64,000 bases of DNA. Source: Batrachochytrium dendrobatidis JAM81. Taxonomy: Eukaryota; Chytridiomycota; Chytridiomycetes; Rhizophydiales. Made by a program: the position numbers and the translations under genes. Positions 45,301 to 57,801 of the stretch are shown here, in pieces (within the stretch, counting starts at the first letter, position 1; each line of letters begins with the position of its first letter). Under the pieces are notes generated by a model that was not told where the DNA came from, ran no database searches, and worked only from the letters and a program-made list of their open reading frames with translations. The stretch covers positions 563,302 to 627,301 of the forward strand of contig NW_006281106.1 of NCBI RefSeq assembly GCF_000203795.2, written 5' to 3'.

Positions 45301-46805
45301 TGCTGAATACCTTCAAAATCGGATGCTGCATCAAACACCAATACCCAACGTTTTACTGGATACAGTTGCTGTATCTGTGCAAGCAATGTCAAATTTACAT
45401 TTTATCATTTCGCAATTTGGAATCGATGGCGTAAGTTTGTGGGTTCAGTTGATGGATACTTTTTGTGATATTCTGTCATACTCGCAATTCAAATCGATTC
45501 AAACCTTGGAAATATGTGCGCCTAAATCTAAAGCTAATTTAGGTAAATCATCACTATTGTTTAGTTAAACACGCTGTCTTGCATTTAATTCTCACCAACA
45601 TACCATTTATCAATCACAGCCAATCTATCTCCAATAGAACAATCTCAGTCATTGTTTTATTTGCTGCTAGCCGGACGACTGATAAAAGCATTAGATGGTG
45701 ATTATATCTCCACGTGCATCCTCCCAATTGCGCATTCATATATTTTTCAAGAAAAGAATACACCGCCTTTTACTGAACTTGAGTCTACGGCAAGCGCACT
45801 TGATCTTTTTGATTCAGCACATTCGGTCTATTTAAAATTGTTTGAATGTTCCTTTTTGCATCGGTCGCTTGTATGTCAAATTGCTCCAGATTACGCGGAC
45901 ATTCTGTTAAAGGTATCCATATTTTTGAAGCTGTATTCGAATGGTGAAGATTATATGTGAGCCAACTGTCTTTTTTAAATTGAGCGTAGCTGTTTCCAAA
46001 GTTTATGGACTATGAAGCATTGTGCTTGTGCTTCAATGTTACTATGAAAGGATTTGGTGAAACGTTTTTCGCTAATCCAGCAATGCATACCGGAAATTAT
46101 ACAAACAAGGACGAGTTCAAGCACGATTTGCACATTGAAATGCCGATAAATAATACGGGACAAACGGATCTCAAAACAGCAAGTGACACACAAGTTGAAC
46201 ATTTTAAAGATACTAAAAACTTTTCAAAGTACAATGTAGGATGTATAGATTTACCTACTAGATATGCACTAGAGACACAGGCTGAAACGGCATCTCGAAA
46301 ATGTATATCTTTGCTTCTTGATGCAATACATCAACTGACCGAAATTCATCAAGATTCTCCCAATGCTTTACATACTGATTCACCAACGGCCTGCGATGCC
46401 AAGTCTAAATCCAGCCAGTCACGACTTGAAAGTATTCTTGCTACTAGCAAACCAACTGCAATGTTTTTACAACGGAATCAACTGATTATGCTTTTGTTGG
46501 ATCAGTTGCATACTGTTTCCTTGGCCATGCTTCCTGGACTCATGCAGCATATATCTGATTTATTTATTGAAAGCATTGACGTGAGTATGGATTGTGTATC
46601 GTTGCTAGAATCTCCACTGTGGCAATCGTTGTTTAAAACTGTATCAGGTGATACTATGATAGACTATACTCGAAGAGTTTATACTGCGGAATGGTATATG
46701 CGTCTTTATAAAATGGCCACCCGCCTGATCAAACTAAAAAAACAATCTACTTTACAAAAATTAGAAACACCTTTGACTAATTTACAACTGAGTGCAAAGC
46801 TTTAA
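42384..46805 (+). CDS. Large helical-repeat protein, possible Pex8
   Basis: About fourteen exons encode over 1000 residues of predicted alpha-helices with no signal, membrane span or catalytic motif. The start is MATNELFKQKLPEQLLDALS. The segment SLFYLLLAGRLIKALDGDYI then LPIAHSYIF and LFDSAHSVYLKLFE, together with LIMLLLDQLHTVSLAMLPGL near the end, resembles my recollection of fungal Pex8, the intraperoxisomal docking factor for matrix import. The protein ends LQLSAKL; AKL is an accepted PTS1 variant, and Pex8 is known to carry a PTS1. Family assignment is therefore plausible but not secure; other helical-repeat scaffolds remain possible. Exon joins were followed for most of the length, least surely in 42528-43120 and 45560-46010. 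Confidence 0.55.
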
Positions 46806-46850
46806 ATGAAATTGTTTTATTTTTTGACTCGAGCCAGTAAGAAACCTATT

Positions 46851-49800
46851 TTATTTTTTGCTTGCCTTGGTATGCATTACAGTGTCTGTTTTATGAATAG
46901 ATCGTTGGCTTGATTTGGGTTTAAAAGTGGATTCATTGTTTTCATTCGAGTTTAAAATAGGGAGTGTGGTAGATAACTGCGACATTGGGCTTCCGACCTC
47001 CAAAGTGCGATTTTTTCGTTGAGTCAATTTTGGCGAGTTTGTTTTGGATCCACCATGCTGGCGTGAAACTATGTGTGGATGTATAGCCAATTTCTTTGGA
47101 CTTTCCGAAAAAGCTGGATGCAATATAGAATCATTAGTAGTTTGGGAAAGAGGTTGTGATACGTTTGATTCGACTTGTTTCACGTCTTCACTTTGAACCG
47201 ACTGAAGTTGAATTGTCGGGATATTGAATGAATCAGACATAGTATTTGCAGAAAAGGGACGCACGTTTTGTGGGTTGGATTGCGCCGATGCAGGACGTAT
47301 ATCATGTGTGGTCAGATCAAGTGGTATTGTAATAGATGAATCAAATACATCATCTATACCAGCAAGATGTTCCATGATTGCCATATACTCATCCATTGGT
47401 AATCCAGGTGGGATTCGAGTAGCATTTCGCAAACTCGACTTGTCCGAGATGTCTAGTTTTTCGCGTCCAAAATCTGTATAAAACCCAGCCAGCGCTTTGG
47501 AAGGAACTCCAGCATTCAATAAATTGATGGTTGTTGACGACATACCACCTTTTGCTGATGATTTTTTAGGAGTCAGACTCATTTCATCGCTAATCACTCC
47601 AACCATGCGACTCAACGGAAGCAAAATATGCTGATTCAATACCACTTCAAGATCGCTTAACTGGGCAAGGTTTTTTATGATTGCAGGCTTGTGAGCATAC
47701 TTGTATGGCCGGATATTCGACAAAAGTGTAGCCAAAAAATTCGAGGCTTCCATAAAATTGCTTTTTACTTTTACAGTGCCTGATAGACGTCTTTCAATAA
47801 TAACATAATTTTGGAGTATGGTTTCGAGTGCTGTTTCAAGGCTTCTGTTGATACATACCATGGGATAACTTTGATTTCCAAGCGATTCAATCAAGGGAAT
47901 CTGGGTTCCAATTTTCCACTAAAGTTTGTAATATCGAAAATTTATCAATGTGTTAACTTGTATCGATCAACAATTTTTTTAACATAAAACCTTGAACAAA
48001 TGGTTAGATCAGGTACGATTACCTTGCTGTCAAATGTCATACCCGATTCAATACACATGCTTTGAAATAGTTGGGTACTCATGATCTCAAAATTCTGATG
48101 CGAAAACCTGCACGTGTAAATACCAACTCGCTCTTCGTAATTTGAATCGTCATCAAGATGTTCTGTATGTGATGCTTTTCGAACTTGATCCTATTAGTTG
48201 AAAATTGATTAGTATTTGAAATATACAGCTAGTTTCAATAAATCACTATACTGACCATATCAACAAATGGCACTTTTGAAATGTAACGAAGGTTCAAATA
48301 TCTTGCCGAATTCAAATTAAAGTATATTTTTCCATCAGTATGAGCAGCCAAGCAGCACGACATGAACAGCATATAGTATGCCTGTGATAGATTTTCAGTA
48401 AAATATGGCTTTACCGCTATACACCATATGGCTCGTTCATACTGAAATACTGTTAGCATTGTAGCCATAAGTCCAAGGAATTTGTTCAAAGCCTACAGCT
48501 GCATCATTTCAATGCACGACACTTACCGATATAGGATGCCTCCATAAAACAAACTCAAAAGTTACATGGCCCAAAATTCCTTGTTCAGCACATTCATGAG
48601 CGATCTGATCAACATGTGTCATGAGCGTTTGGTGCCCAACTGAATACTGTGGAAATATCGATCCCCACTGCGTAAAAGGATTAGTAGCCAGCAATAAGGA
48701 CGAAGAAACAAGCCTCACGTTCTTGTCTGGCTCAATAACAACATGCACAATGGGGTAATCAATGCAGTTTATCTCTGGATTGACAGTAACAGGACACGCT
48801 TCAATTATGCCACCACATGAAATCAAAGCTTGAACGTAACAATTCCAAGACACCCATAAATCCTTTCGACAAATACGAACACAATTAGAAAGCTTGGGCT
48901 TCAAAAAATGTTTAAAACAGTCCTTGTTTTTTGTGGTTAGCCAACGACGAGTTTCAGACTCTTCAGGATCCTCGTCTGCTTGAAATTCATTTTGTGCTAA
49001 TACATCTTCAACATCTACATGATCAAATTGTGAGTAGTTCAAAAATTAAGCTTGCATCAACAGGATGCAGTCTTTAAAATTACCGAAATAAGCCAATCCT
49101 CGTCCTTCCATTTCGTGGTCGATTTTAAGAATCCAACGAGATATTGATGGGTTTTGAGTCATCAGATCATTTACTTTGTTGTAAAAGTCCAATTCATCAT
49201 TGAAATGACTGAGACCTGGATTATAAAATTGCATTTAAGTAGCTTTTATAACATATGGTGTTCTACTTTTGGATTGTACTTGAATACGACTTTATAAAGT
49301 ATTACCTGGTGGAGAAAGAAGTGGACATTTGGAAATAAAATCTCGTTGAGTAGAGCGCTTGTGAGAAAACTCGGCAAATACTTCCAGTGAACCAAATACT
49401 GGAATATCAAGGTACTTGAACAATGAAAAGTGCGTGTAAGCTACAAGTTAAATCACAGCCAGTAGAAATAAAAATGTTGGTTTACATTGGACAGTTCTGC
49501 CTCTTGCCAGCTAAATATCCCCGGAACAATATATGCAGGTATATCCTTGATGAATGCAGATATTTTGGAAAGTGCCGTTGGATTACACATTAGAATGGTC
49601 GATAACGACACAGTATTTGAAAAATGGTTTGGTTTTTTGAGTGATATCAAAAGTAATCGCTTTGATCGCACCAGCTCGGCCAAATTAAAAGTATATTCTG
49701 AATAAATCTGCTTTGGTTAGCAAATATTAACCAGCATAGGTTTGAACATATCTATCAATACATTTACCAATTGCTTGTTTAAAAAACTTTTCTACTTCAG

Positions 49801-52465
49801 TTGGCATCAGTGTTGTTACATATACAACCGATACATTTGGATCCAGTATATCTACTAATCGTCCCAGTTGTCTTGTTTGCCACGCACTCATATTATTGTG
49901 CTTGGAATTACATGAAGTTCCAAAGCTCATGGATGGCAAATGCACGATGACTCTATGCACGCATCAGATTAGATGGTGCATACCAAAATTGTAAAAAATA
50001 ACTTTAGCCACAAACCTTTTTTGCGCTTTAATCTGAGCCCAGTTTGATTTAAACTCTTTAATACGCTGGTTATGCAGTAAAATATTTTCTTCTATTCGTT
50101 TCTAAGCTCGAAAAGTTTAGTTTGTACCCAAACGTTTGATGTTAGTGAAATCAATCGTAACCCGCCAACATACAATATTGACTATAGATACCTTGAACAA
50201 TTGTTTGAACCTTTCTTTGCATTGACTAATTTTCCACATTCGCAGTATTCTTCTACCTACTCGAATTCGTTTAATAAAGTTTAAATAGTCACGTCGAACA
50301 ATATACATTTTCCATGTTGCTTGAACTTTGCATGCGGCAGCATATTTTGCATTTTGACCTTTATATCGCTGCCCAACAGCCGATACGATTGAATTGACCT
50401 GTATTGTTTAACGTGCCATTTGGTAAATTACTTGTATGAAAAAAAGACTGGTTTTTTTCATGGTGATTAAAAATACAAAAGCACTGGCTGGTCACTTACT
50501 TCGTTATAGTTTGTAATGCAATCCATCAGTTCAGAGTTCAAAAAATGAAATTGTATTCTTGGTCTTGTCAACATTTGAATAATTTTCTCTATACTACATT
50601 CTGCCCATTGAACTAAAATTGTATGTCAGTCATAAATCGATCCTATATCACATACATTCCAAACTTTAGTGTTTTAATCCCACCAAAAAAATCCAAACAA
50701 AAATGCTCCAGTCTGTCAATGAAATAGTATATCAGTGTATCTGGAATTAAACTAGATACGACTTGAAAAAAATGCATGTATGCCTCGCTTGATTTTGTAA
50801 CTCGACCCATGCTGATAATGAACTGCTTGTGTGATTTTAACTGATTGTTGCATTCTTCAGATGATTTAAATTTTACAAAAGTTTTGCACTGGATATTGGG
50901 CAACTCTGGAGCAATATAGTTGGATGGGCATGGTGTTGGAGCATTTTGTAACGCATCTGCAATAATCAAATATTGAATAAATACAAGCAAATTCAACTAC
51001 TATGTACATGACAAATTGTTTTTTGTAGTTTAAGGATAAATTATACTACCTTGTGATAAAATCAGATTAAAAGAATCTAGTCCAAGTTCAGGTAGTTTAG
51101 ACCTGCCGCCATCCGAAAAAAGTTTGTTTAAAATAGCACCTTCCCGAATTTCCTGTTTAAATGAAATTTAGAGTTGAGGTTTCAAATCGCACTTTTAAAT
51201 CGGTTTACTCAATATCACCTTGAGTTTAAGTTGCTTTTGAGTATCATTTGGATCTGCTGTTTTTGCTCGAACCAAAAATGATTCTTTGATAAGTGAATTA
51301 ACCGTGTTATGGGGTATGGCAGCAGGAACCGTCATAGCTCGTTTATTTTTAAGCTTAAGAGTTGATTCTGGTTTAAAACTGGCGAATTGGTTTGTATTTG
51401 GTGTCAAAACTTCTTGATCAAAACTCTGGTGTAGTTCCTAGCATCCCATGAGATATGAATATTAAATGTTTGCTTTATGATTTTGACACTTGTGGTTTTT
51501 CAATTGATAGATTTCCAGTTCAAATACAAACATCATTTGTATCCATCAATAAATTGTAGTTTGAAATTATTATGCTTACAGTTGGTTTTCCTCGAAATAC
51601 TGATAATCGTGCGGATTTGAGTTTTCCTGATCGTTTCCCGAAAACGTGTTTGCTTGTAGTAGATTTGGATGGTATCTGTGGGGTATACTATTGAATGATT
51701 AACCATTTTAATTCAATTTGACACAACTCAGCTGTTGAAATGCAAGTCCAATCTGACTGTTGAATATTACTATATAGACACTACTTTATCGACTTATGGT
51801 TACCTCTGTAATGATTGGCGCATCATTTTTTTTTGAATCTATAGCCATTAAAATAGAATATATATAAACATTGGGATTGAAAAATATTTGATTTGGTCTG
51901 GAATTTTTTGGCAATAAAGTATAAAGTCACCCACCAATGAATCTTACATTGAGTGGTTGGAGTAAATGCTTGTCGAGTATATAGCAGTCGTTCCTGTTTT
52001 GATTCAGCTCTTTTTGTAGGATGTTGTGCAATCCCATTTAAAGACTGTAAAAATCCACATGGTGATATACTTTGTGGTATGGCTAAAGATAGCAAGTCTT
52101 CAGTCTAATACGCGCGTTTAACATGAATAGTATATTCGTGTTGGCAATTATCCCCATCAGTATGTCCATGAATGGCGTTAATATCCAAGATTTGCATTAT
52201 AATTGAATAAAATCTTTTGGTCTATGAGAAAGTCGAATCAATATACTGGTCAAGCATCAGTAACAACATGACTTTTACCAACCTTGAATGGTATGGAAGG
52301 TGTATATATTCTAGACGAGTCTGGTGAGGGTTTCTTTAAAAAAGGCGACAAATCCGCATATGAAGCAGACTTTGCTCTTACACTGTGACATTGCTTAGGT
52401 TGATGCTCAAACTCTACTACATTTTTAGGCAAGTCAAAACTCTGTCTTGGTGTTGGCACCGACAT
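46851..52465 (-). CDS. IQCH-like protein (IQ motif-containing protein H)
   Basis: Homologue of a protein found mainly in ciliated or flagellated eukaryotes and needed for sperm formation in mammals. Diagnostic blocks: CKVQATWKMYIVRRDYLNFI (IQ-like motif); RVIVHLPSMSFG with TRQLGRLVDILDPNVSVVYV; KCPLLSPP; SRWILKIDHEMEGRGLAYF; ISCGGIIEACPVTVNPEINC; LLLATNPFTQWGSIFPQYSV; and GILGHVTFEFVLW. The last four lie in an ATP-grasp-like region conserved in IQCH. More than a dozen exons. The N-terminal exons (51180-52465) are Ser/Lys-rich and poorly conserved. The C-terminal 350 residues (46851-47894) have MSLTPKKSSAKGG and PPGLPMDEYMAIMEHLAGID, then a disordered tail. The start at 52465 is uncertain because an AG acceptor lies just upstream. 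Its presence suggests a flagellated life stage. Confidence 0.82.
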
Positions 52466-52754
52466 TGATTTTGCTTCAAGATCTATTGTATTGGAATGAT
52501 GAAAGCATATCTACAATTCAAATATTCAGCAATGTTTCCAACTCACATCACGTGCTTGGGAAGATAAGATTAGAAAGTCAATACTTTTATAGTGTGTCAA
52601 AATAGATCCGAATCGAGTGTTAGTAGCAATCTAGTATCTGCTCATCAGCTTCGTAGATTTGCTCTCCAAGGTTTTAGCCTTGTCAAAGCGTGTCGTTTCA
52701 GATCCTTCACCTCCCCACCAACTTTGCAAACCTTGTTACTATTATTGTAAAGCC
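52466..52754. promoter_or_regulatory. Divergent promoter between IQCH and the carboxypeptidase
   Basis: The two genes are transcribed away from each other from this stretch of about 290 bp, so it should contain both promoters, unless an unplaced IQCH first exon lies inside it. No specific binding site was recognised. Confidence 0.45.
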
Positions 52755-55700
52755 ATGAATATTAGCGGTAAGATAGTGTTTGCTGTGATACTATGCAGGC
52801 TATTTGGTAGCTATAAATATGCATGCCATTGTGTTGGTTCATATTTATCATTAAGCCATAGATAATCGATTCGAGTGAACTTTTTGCTGAGCCATCTTGT
52901 TGTATTTGACATAATATAGCTGCAGACCTTTATGTTCCTACCATACCGGGATTATCGGATGATGATGCTGAACTATTCAAAATGCATGCAGGGTAATGGT
53001 CATGTTGAACATCAAAATGCATTATTCCTTCAGCTATTCATTTCGAAATGGTTGCAAATTCGCACCAACGACTTTCATTTGGAAACATGCTACTGCACGG
53101 CATTCCACTTTCACTTGCTCATGGTCATTTGTTTGAAAAACTTGTAAATATTCATTAGTCATCTTCCAGGAGTGTCTAATAATACACAGACATTTTTTTG
53201 GCTACTTCAGTCGCAGCATAATCCATCAAAGGACAAATTGGTAGGGTTTCCATTTCAAATGTTGTAGCCTCGACTGTTTTGAATACAGCCTAATTAATGG
53301 GATTATTGACACTTGATTTTTGGTTTTCAGGTTGTCTGGCTAAATGGTGGTATGTTTTATATGTTCTAGATTAGAATACCATTGGTGTATTATCTCAGCC
53401 AGCCTGTGGTCACCAATTTTTTGCGACATGATATTGCAAACTAATTCATCATATAACTCTTAACTTGGCTTGGGATACATTTGTATAGGCCCTGGTTGGT
53501 AAGTATTGATTAATGAAATATATGAGTCGAGTACCAATCTTTAAGTCCAGCTTTTGTACTTTTTTAAATCCGACCACGTTATTAATGGAATCAGCACAAG
53601 GTAAGCAATTGGTCTTGATCGGAACTAAACAGAGTTCATTTTGCCAACTATTTGGAGTCTATCTGTTACACAATCACTTGATTTCTAGTATGGATGGATT
53701 ATTTTTGGAAAATGGACCATTTCGAGCCAATTTGAATGGAACTATATCTTACAACAAATACAGTTGGAATCAAAACGCGCATATGCTATATGGTATGAAA
53801 GTTCAATTTAGCAATAGTTTTGCAATTTCAACTCATTTCCCTGACTTTACAACTATGACTAACCCTGATATTAGTTGATCAACCGGTTGGAACAGGATAC
53901 AGCTATAGTACGACCGATGAGCGTTTTTCGTCAATGAAAGATGTAGGTCATTCTGACGACTAAAATATAAAGGTTTTTATTTGAATATGGCTTGATTTTA
54001 CAATGTTTAATTTAAACCTCGTTAATTATAGATCTCGGATAATTTTATCGCTTTTCTAGAAAACTTTTATCTAGTATTTCCAGAGTATAGAAGATTTGAA
54101 GTATGTTATATCTAGCGTATCTCACTGCTTGTATTTTTTACAGTTGATTCTAATGAGATATATTTTTTGAAATGCTATGTTTCATTATGTGAAATACCTG
54201 CATAGCTACATATAGCAGGAGAAAGTTTTGCAGGAGTATATATTCCAAATTTTGCTACTGACATACTTCAACGAAACACAGTTCAAAAAACAAAAGTAAA
54301 TAGCAACACTTGTTTGCTCATAACATGTGATGTATACACGTAGCTTATTGTTTTTTAGTATCGACTCAAAAGCATTATTGTAGGAAATGGATGGCTTGAT
54401 CCTATACGACAATACAATTCATACATACCATTTGCTATTCAACATGACCTCCTTCATGGATCATATCTTGATCTTGCAAAAAAAAACTGGGAGATTTGCA
54501 AAAAGGTTTTGGCTGAAAAAAGCTTGGTGAAATCTCCAGATTGTGAGGGTATTCTCCAGCAAATTATAAACGAATCAAAGAGCACGTATGTTTATTTTTA
54601 AATATTTTCATCAATTGAGCATTGTTGGTCGATTACCAGATTGCTAACCGTGATAATCCACCATACTCTATCGCATCATTTATTTTAAAAGAGGAAAATA
54701 CTGCATTAATTTGTACGATTATCGGCTACGTGATCAAGGTCCAAACCAAGGTTGTGGTTTGGCATGGCCAACTGGAATTGAACACATGGTTGACTATTTC
54801 AATGTAAGTGGTTAATACTGAAGGATTGATAATGTACGATGCCATTGTATTCAAACTAATATTGTGTAATTGGCGTTAAAAACAGAGAGATGATGTAAAA
54901 GTAGCACTTCACGCTACTGGACACAAGTCTGGAAAATGGGTTGAATGCCAGCGCAGTGTTTATAAAGCGATAGAAACCCAAAACACTACAGCCAGTCATG
55001 TGCTATTGCCTGATTTACTAAAACATATTGAAGTGTCTTTGTTCCAGTGAGTAACTGCACTTGAACTGTTTGTTATAGCCAGGCTGTTATAATACACGTA
55101 ATCCAACTAATGATATTTTGGTGGGATATAATTGCTTAGAGGAGACACCGATATTATCTGCAACTGGCTGGGTTTGAAGGAGATGGTGGATGTATTGGAA
55201 TGGAATGGTGCTAAAGGCTTGGGGGTAAACTCATGAAGCAATCCATTAATGTTACACTGTCTTGCTATTGATTCTAGAATTATTACTGATATATTAAATG
55301 CATAACTATTTAAAACTAGAATGTACCACAAACACCTTGGTTGATTGATGGAAGACCAGCAGGATGGGTTTCTACTGCGCGTAATCTGACATTTGTGCTT
55401 ATGTATAACGCGAGTCATATGCCTTCAGTTGATGCACCCATGGCATCTTTAGATATGGTTAATCGAATGATGCATGTCAATTTTACTCAGCCACTGTTTG
55501 AATCCGTACTAGGAAGCAGTGATAGTCTACCTGCTACCAAGGCACCTATTGACGGACAATCTCCACCTCAACCTGGTCCTTATCTACTTGCATTGTAAGT
55601 TGTTTGACGGGCTGAATTGATTATTTTCATATTGTAGTTTTTAAATGGGTCTGGTGTGCACAAGGTTCGTTGACTAATATTGTATATTTTTTGTGTGCTT

Positions 55701-55964
55701 AGTGGATTTTTGGCAGCAATTATTGTGTTTGGAATATTTATTCGAATGTATTGTCGCAGAAAACCCCATCGCAATAGTGGCCATGAACGTTTACGACAAA
55801 GTGAATCAGATCCAGCACATCTTGAATGGTCAGTTTATTTTGCCAGTAACATGCATAAATAATGTGTATTATAATGTCTACTTGAATTTTTCATGTATAT
55901 TAATATTGCTGCTTTTAGGGCACAAGTTCCAACTAGTGAGTTTATTGAGCTACAAGAACCTTGA
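52755..55964 (+). CDS. Kex1-like serine carboxypeptidase (S10) with membrane anchor
   Basis: Trims C-terminal Lys/Arg from secretory proproteins in the late Golgi. The ATG at 52755 begins a signal peptide (MNISGKIVFAVILC). Mature-enzyme blocks: DLYVPTIPGL, KMHAGHLPGVSNNTQTFFWL, VVWLNGGPGC, MDGLFLENGPFRAN, SWNQNAHMLYVDQPVGTGYS, FLENFYLVFPEY, GESFAG (catalytic Ser at 54224-54226), IVGNGWLDPIRQYNSYIPFA, NLYDYRLRDQGPNQGCGLAW, RGDTDIICNW (catalytic Asp), and YNASHMPSVDAP (catalytic His). After the catalytic domain comes one membrane span (FLAAIIVFGIFIRMYC) and a short tail ending FIELQEP. About fifteen exons, including a 10-bp micro-exon near 53493. The exon before GESFAG is uncertain. The anchor and HAGH motif favour Kex1 over vacuolar carboxypeptidase Y. 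Confidence 0.85.
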
Positions 55965-56111
55965 TCTAATGTAGAATAAAAGTCGAATACAGAAACCCAT
56001 TTTATTGCCATTACTGTGATATTTGAATGCAGCCATCTCAGCCTAGCAGTTTTATCTTGTTGAAATCGATATTCACTGTATTCAGACCATTGGCCCAATG
56101 ATAAAGATTCT

Positions 56112-57071
56112 TTATAGATTTAGATGTGGTACAACTGTTGGAATGAATTTGGCAAACTTTTGCGACTGTTTAGAGAGCTCTAGTGGCGGTTGAAAGGTTT
56201 GGCTCTGTTTCTCACGCGACATATCCAAAAACTCCAAGATGGAATCCACTTCAGAAGTCTTACTGCAGTCCGACATGTATTTACTTTTTTCTTGACGGAC
56301 CAACTTGTTAGAACAAGTATAGACATGTTCATTGGTATGATCGAGCTCAGTAGAAACAGAATTGATCGTGGCAAACATGCTTTGCTTTTGTTCAAGAGCA
56401 GTTTCGTTTAGCACTGCAGCTAGATCATGCTGTGCCGAATGAGCATATGCACCCATTTCTCGAATTGTGGCAAGTCTTTTGCGAATATACTGTTCCTGGT
56501 AGTCGACAAGCATACTAGACATTTTGAGTGCATCGCGAAACTCGGTTTCAAGAACTGTAGATGATTTACTTTGTGTGTTGCCCAATTGAGATGATTCTTT
56601 AATGTCAGTCATGGGTGTATCTTCAGACATAATCAGAACGCTAGTACTGGTGGATTGAGGCAATTGTAGTTTCAGCAAGGTTGGAGAGAGGTCTGTTCGA
56701 AAGTCTAAAATGGCTTCATCCGCCGCGTCGCTACAGCAGTCATCTTCCCAGTCTAGGTCGTCCTTTTCACTATCACTGCTTTCTATATCGCTTGAAATCA
56801 ATTTGACTGTGTTGGTGTAGGCTTGATGGTCTGTATAGACTGAACAATTAGGCTGCTTTGAAGACGCGCCATCAACCTGTATCTGAGTGTTCAAAGATAC
56901 ACAACCGACTGACGGTGAAGCAGCCTGTACAGATGACTGACAGAGAAATGAAGGCTTGTTTATCTGCAACAATACTTGCTGCTTGACACGGCTTATAATG
57001 GATCCATAGTCTTCAAAACTGGGTGTACGAGTATGCTGCTGTGTTTGACGAGTTTCTGCTGGCACAATCAT
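56112..57071 (-). CDS. Acidic protein with C-terminal coiled coil, unknown function
   Basis: A single exon of 319 residues that I do not recognise. The N-terminal half is disordered and Ser/Gln-rich, with an acidic patch DSEKDDLDWEDDCCSDAADE. The second half is predicted helical: FRDALKMSSMLVDYQEQYIR, KRLATIREMGAYAHSAQHDL, then AVLNETALEQKQSMFATIN and EVDSILEFLDMSREKQ. No membrane segment, signal or catalytic motif is seen. It converges on the carboxypeptidase, with about 150 bp between stops. A cytoskeletal or vesicle-complex subunit would fit the helical pattern, but this is only a guess. Confidence 0.6.
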   Translation of the reverse strand: MIVPAETRQTQQHTRTPSFEDYGSIISRVKQQVLLQINKPSFLCQSSVQAASPSVGCVSLNTQIQVDGASSKQPNCSVYTDHQAYTNTVKLISSDIESSDSEKDDLDWEDDCCSDAADEAILDFRTDLSPTLLKLQLPQSTSTSVLIMSEDTPMTDIKESSQLGNTQSKSSTVLETEFRDALKMSSMLVDYQEQYIRKRLATIREMGAYAHSAQHDLAAVLNETALEQKQSMFATINSVSTELDHTNEHVYTCSNKLVRQEKSKYMSDCSKTSEVDSILEFLDMSREKQSQTFQPPLELSKQSQKFAKFIPTVVPHLNL

Positions 57072-57801
57072 GGCATGCGTTTTAGAATATTTGAATTGTT
57101 TTGTGTCAAGATGCTTGAATTATTTTATTTGGATCAAGCAATATATACTCTGCACTAACAAAAGGTAGAATTGAGCAAGGTTTCTGTATTACAGTCCTAG
57201 TCCCGTAAAATAGAAACTATTTTGCAGCGACTTTAATTTTACTTTGAAATAAAATGGTTAAATCTTGGTTATGCTTTCCACTAGAAATTGACTCAATATT
57301 TCGATCCTTCAATAGATAACGCTATTATATGATGCACACATCAAACTATAGGCTTGAACTGGAATGATCACCCTTTTGACTTTTGATATAATCACACATT
57401 GCACCATTACTAGATCCATGCATTACAATCTAGATATCGGGCTAGACAAATCTCAATCAAACTCTACACTCCTGTATTCTAATATCTCATACACTCTAAG
57501 AGATCAAAGATTACACATTTTAGAAATGCAAGTTGTTTCCAAGTCAATTACCAAAAGTTGCAGTAAAAGAGTTGACAACAAGATTGGTCAATAAATTGGG
57601 TGTGAATTATGATACGACTGGTTGTTGATTACATTTTGACTGTTTAGTTTCCATGTATGAATAGCGGTTTGAATCGGTCAGATTTGAGCTTGAATTCGCA
57701 TTTGAATGCCAAAATCAAGTTTTGGCCAAATCAACAAAATTGGGCTAAAATTGAAATACAATTTTCTGGAATGGTTTTCTTCATCATCATCAACATATCA
57801 A
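57072..57801. other. Divergent intergenic region upstream of eEF1B-gamma
   Basis: Contains promoters for the minus-strand gene at 57071 and for eEF1B-gamma, and the degenerate repeat copy 8. A plus-strand frame at 57657-57869 overlaps the eEF1B-gamma start and shows no family motif. Confidence 0.45.
57191..57600 (-). mobile_element. MITE-like repeat, copy 8, degenerate
   Basis: Starts with a decayed end (GTCCCGTAAAATAGAAACTA). It contains TATTATATGATGCACACATC and AAACTATAGGCTTGAACTGG, the reverse of interior landmarks in the other copies. The right terminal repeat was not found. Confidence 0.6.

Noticed and set aside
52981..53158. Apparent frameshift after KMHAG in the carboxypeptidase
   Set aside because: An intron from 52993 to 53158 (GTAATG...ATTAG) restores MHAGHLPGVSNNTQTFFW, so no disruption is needed.
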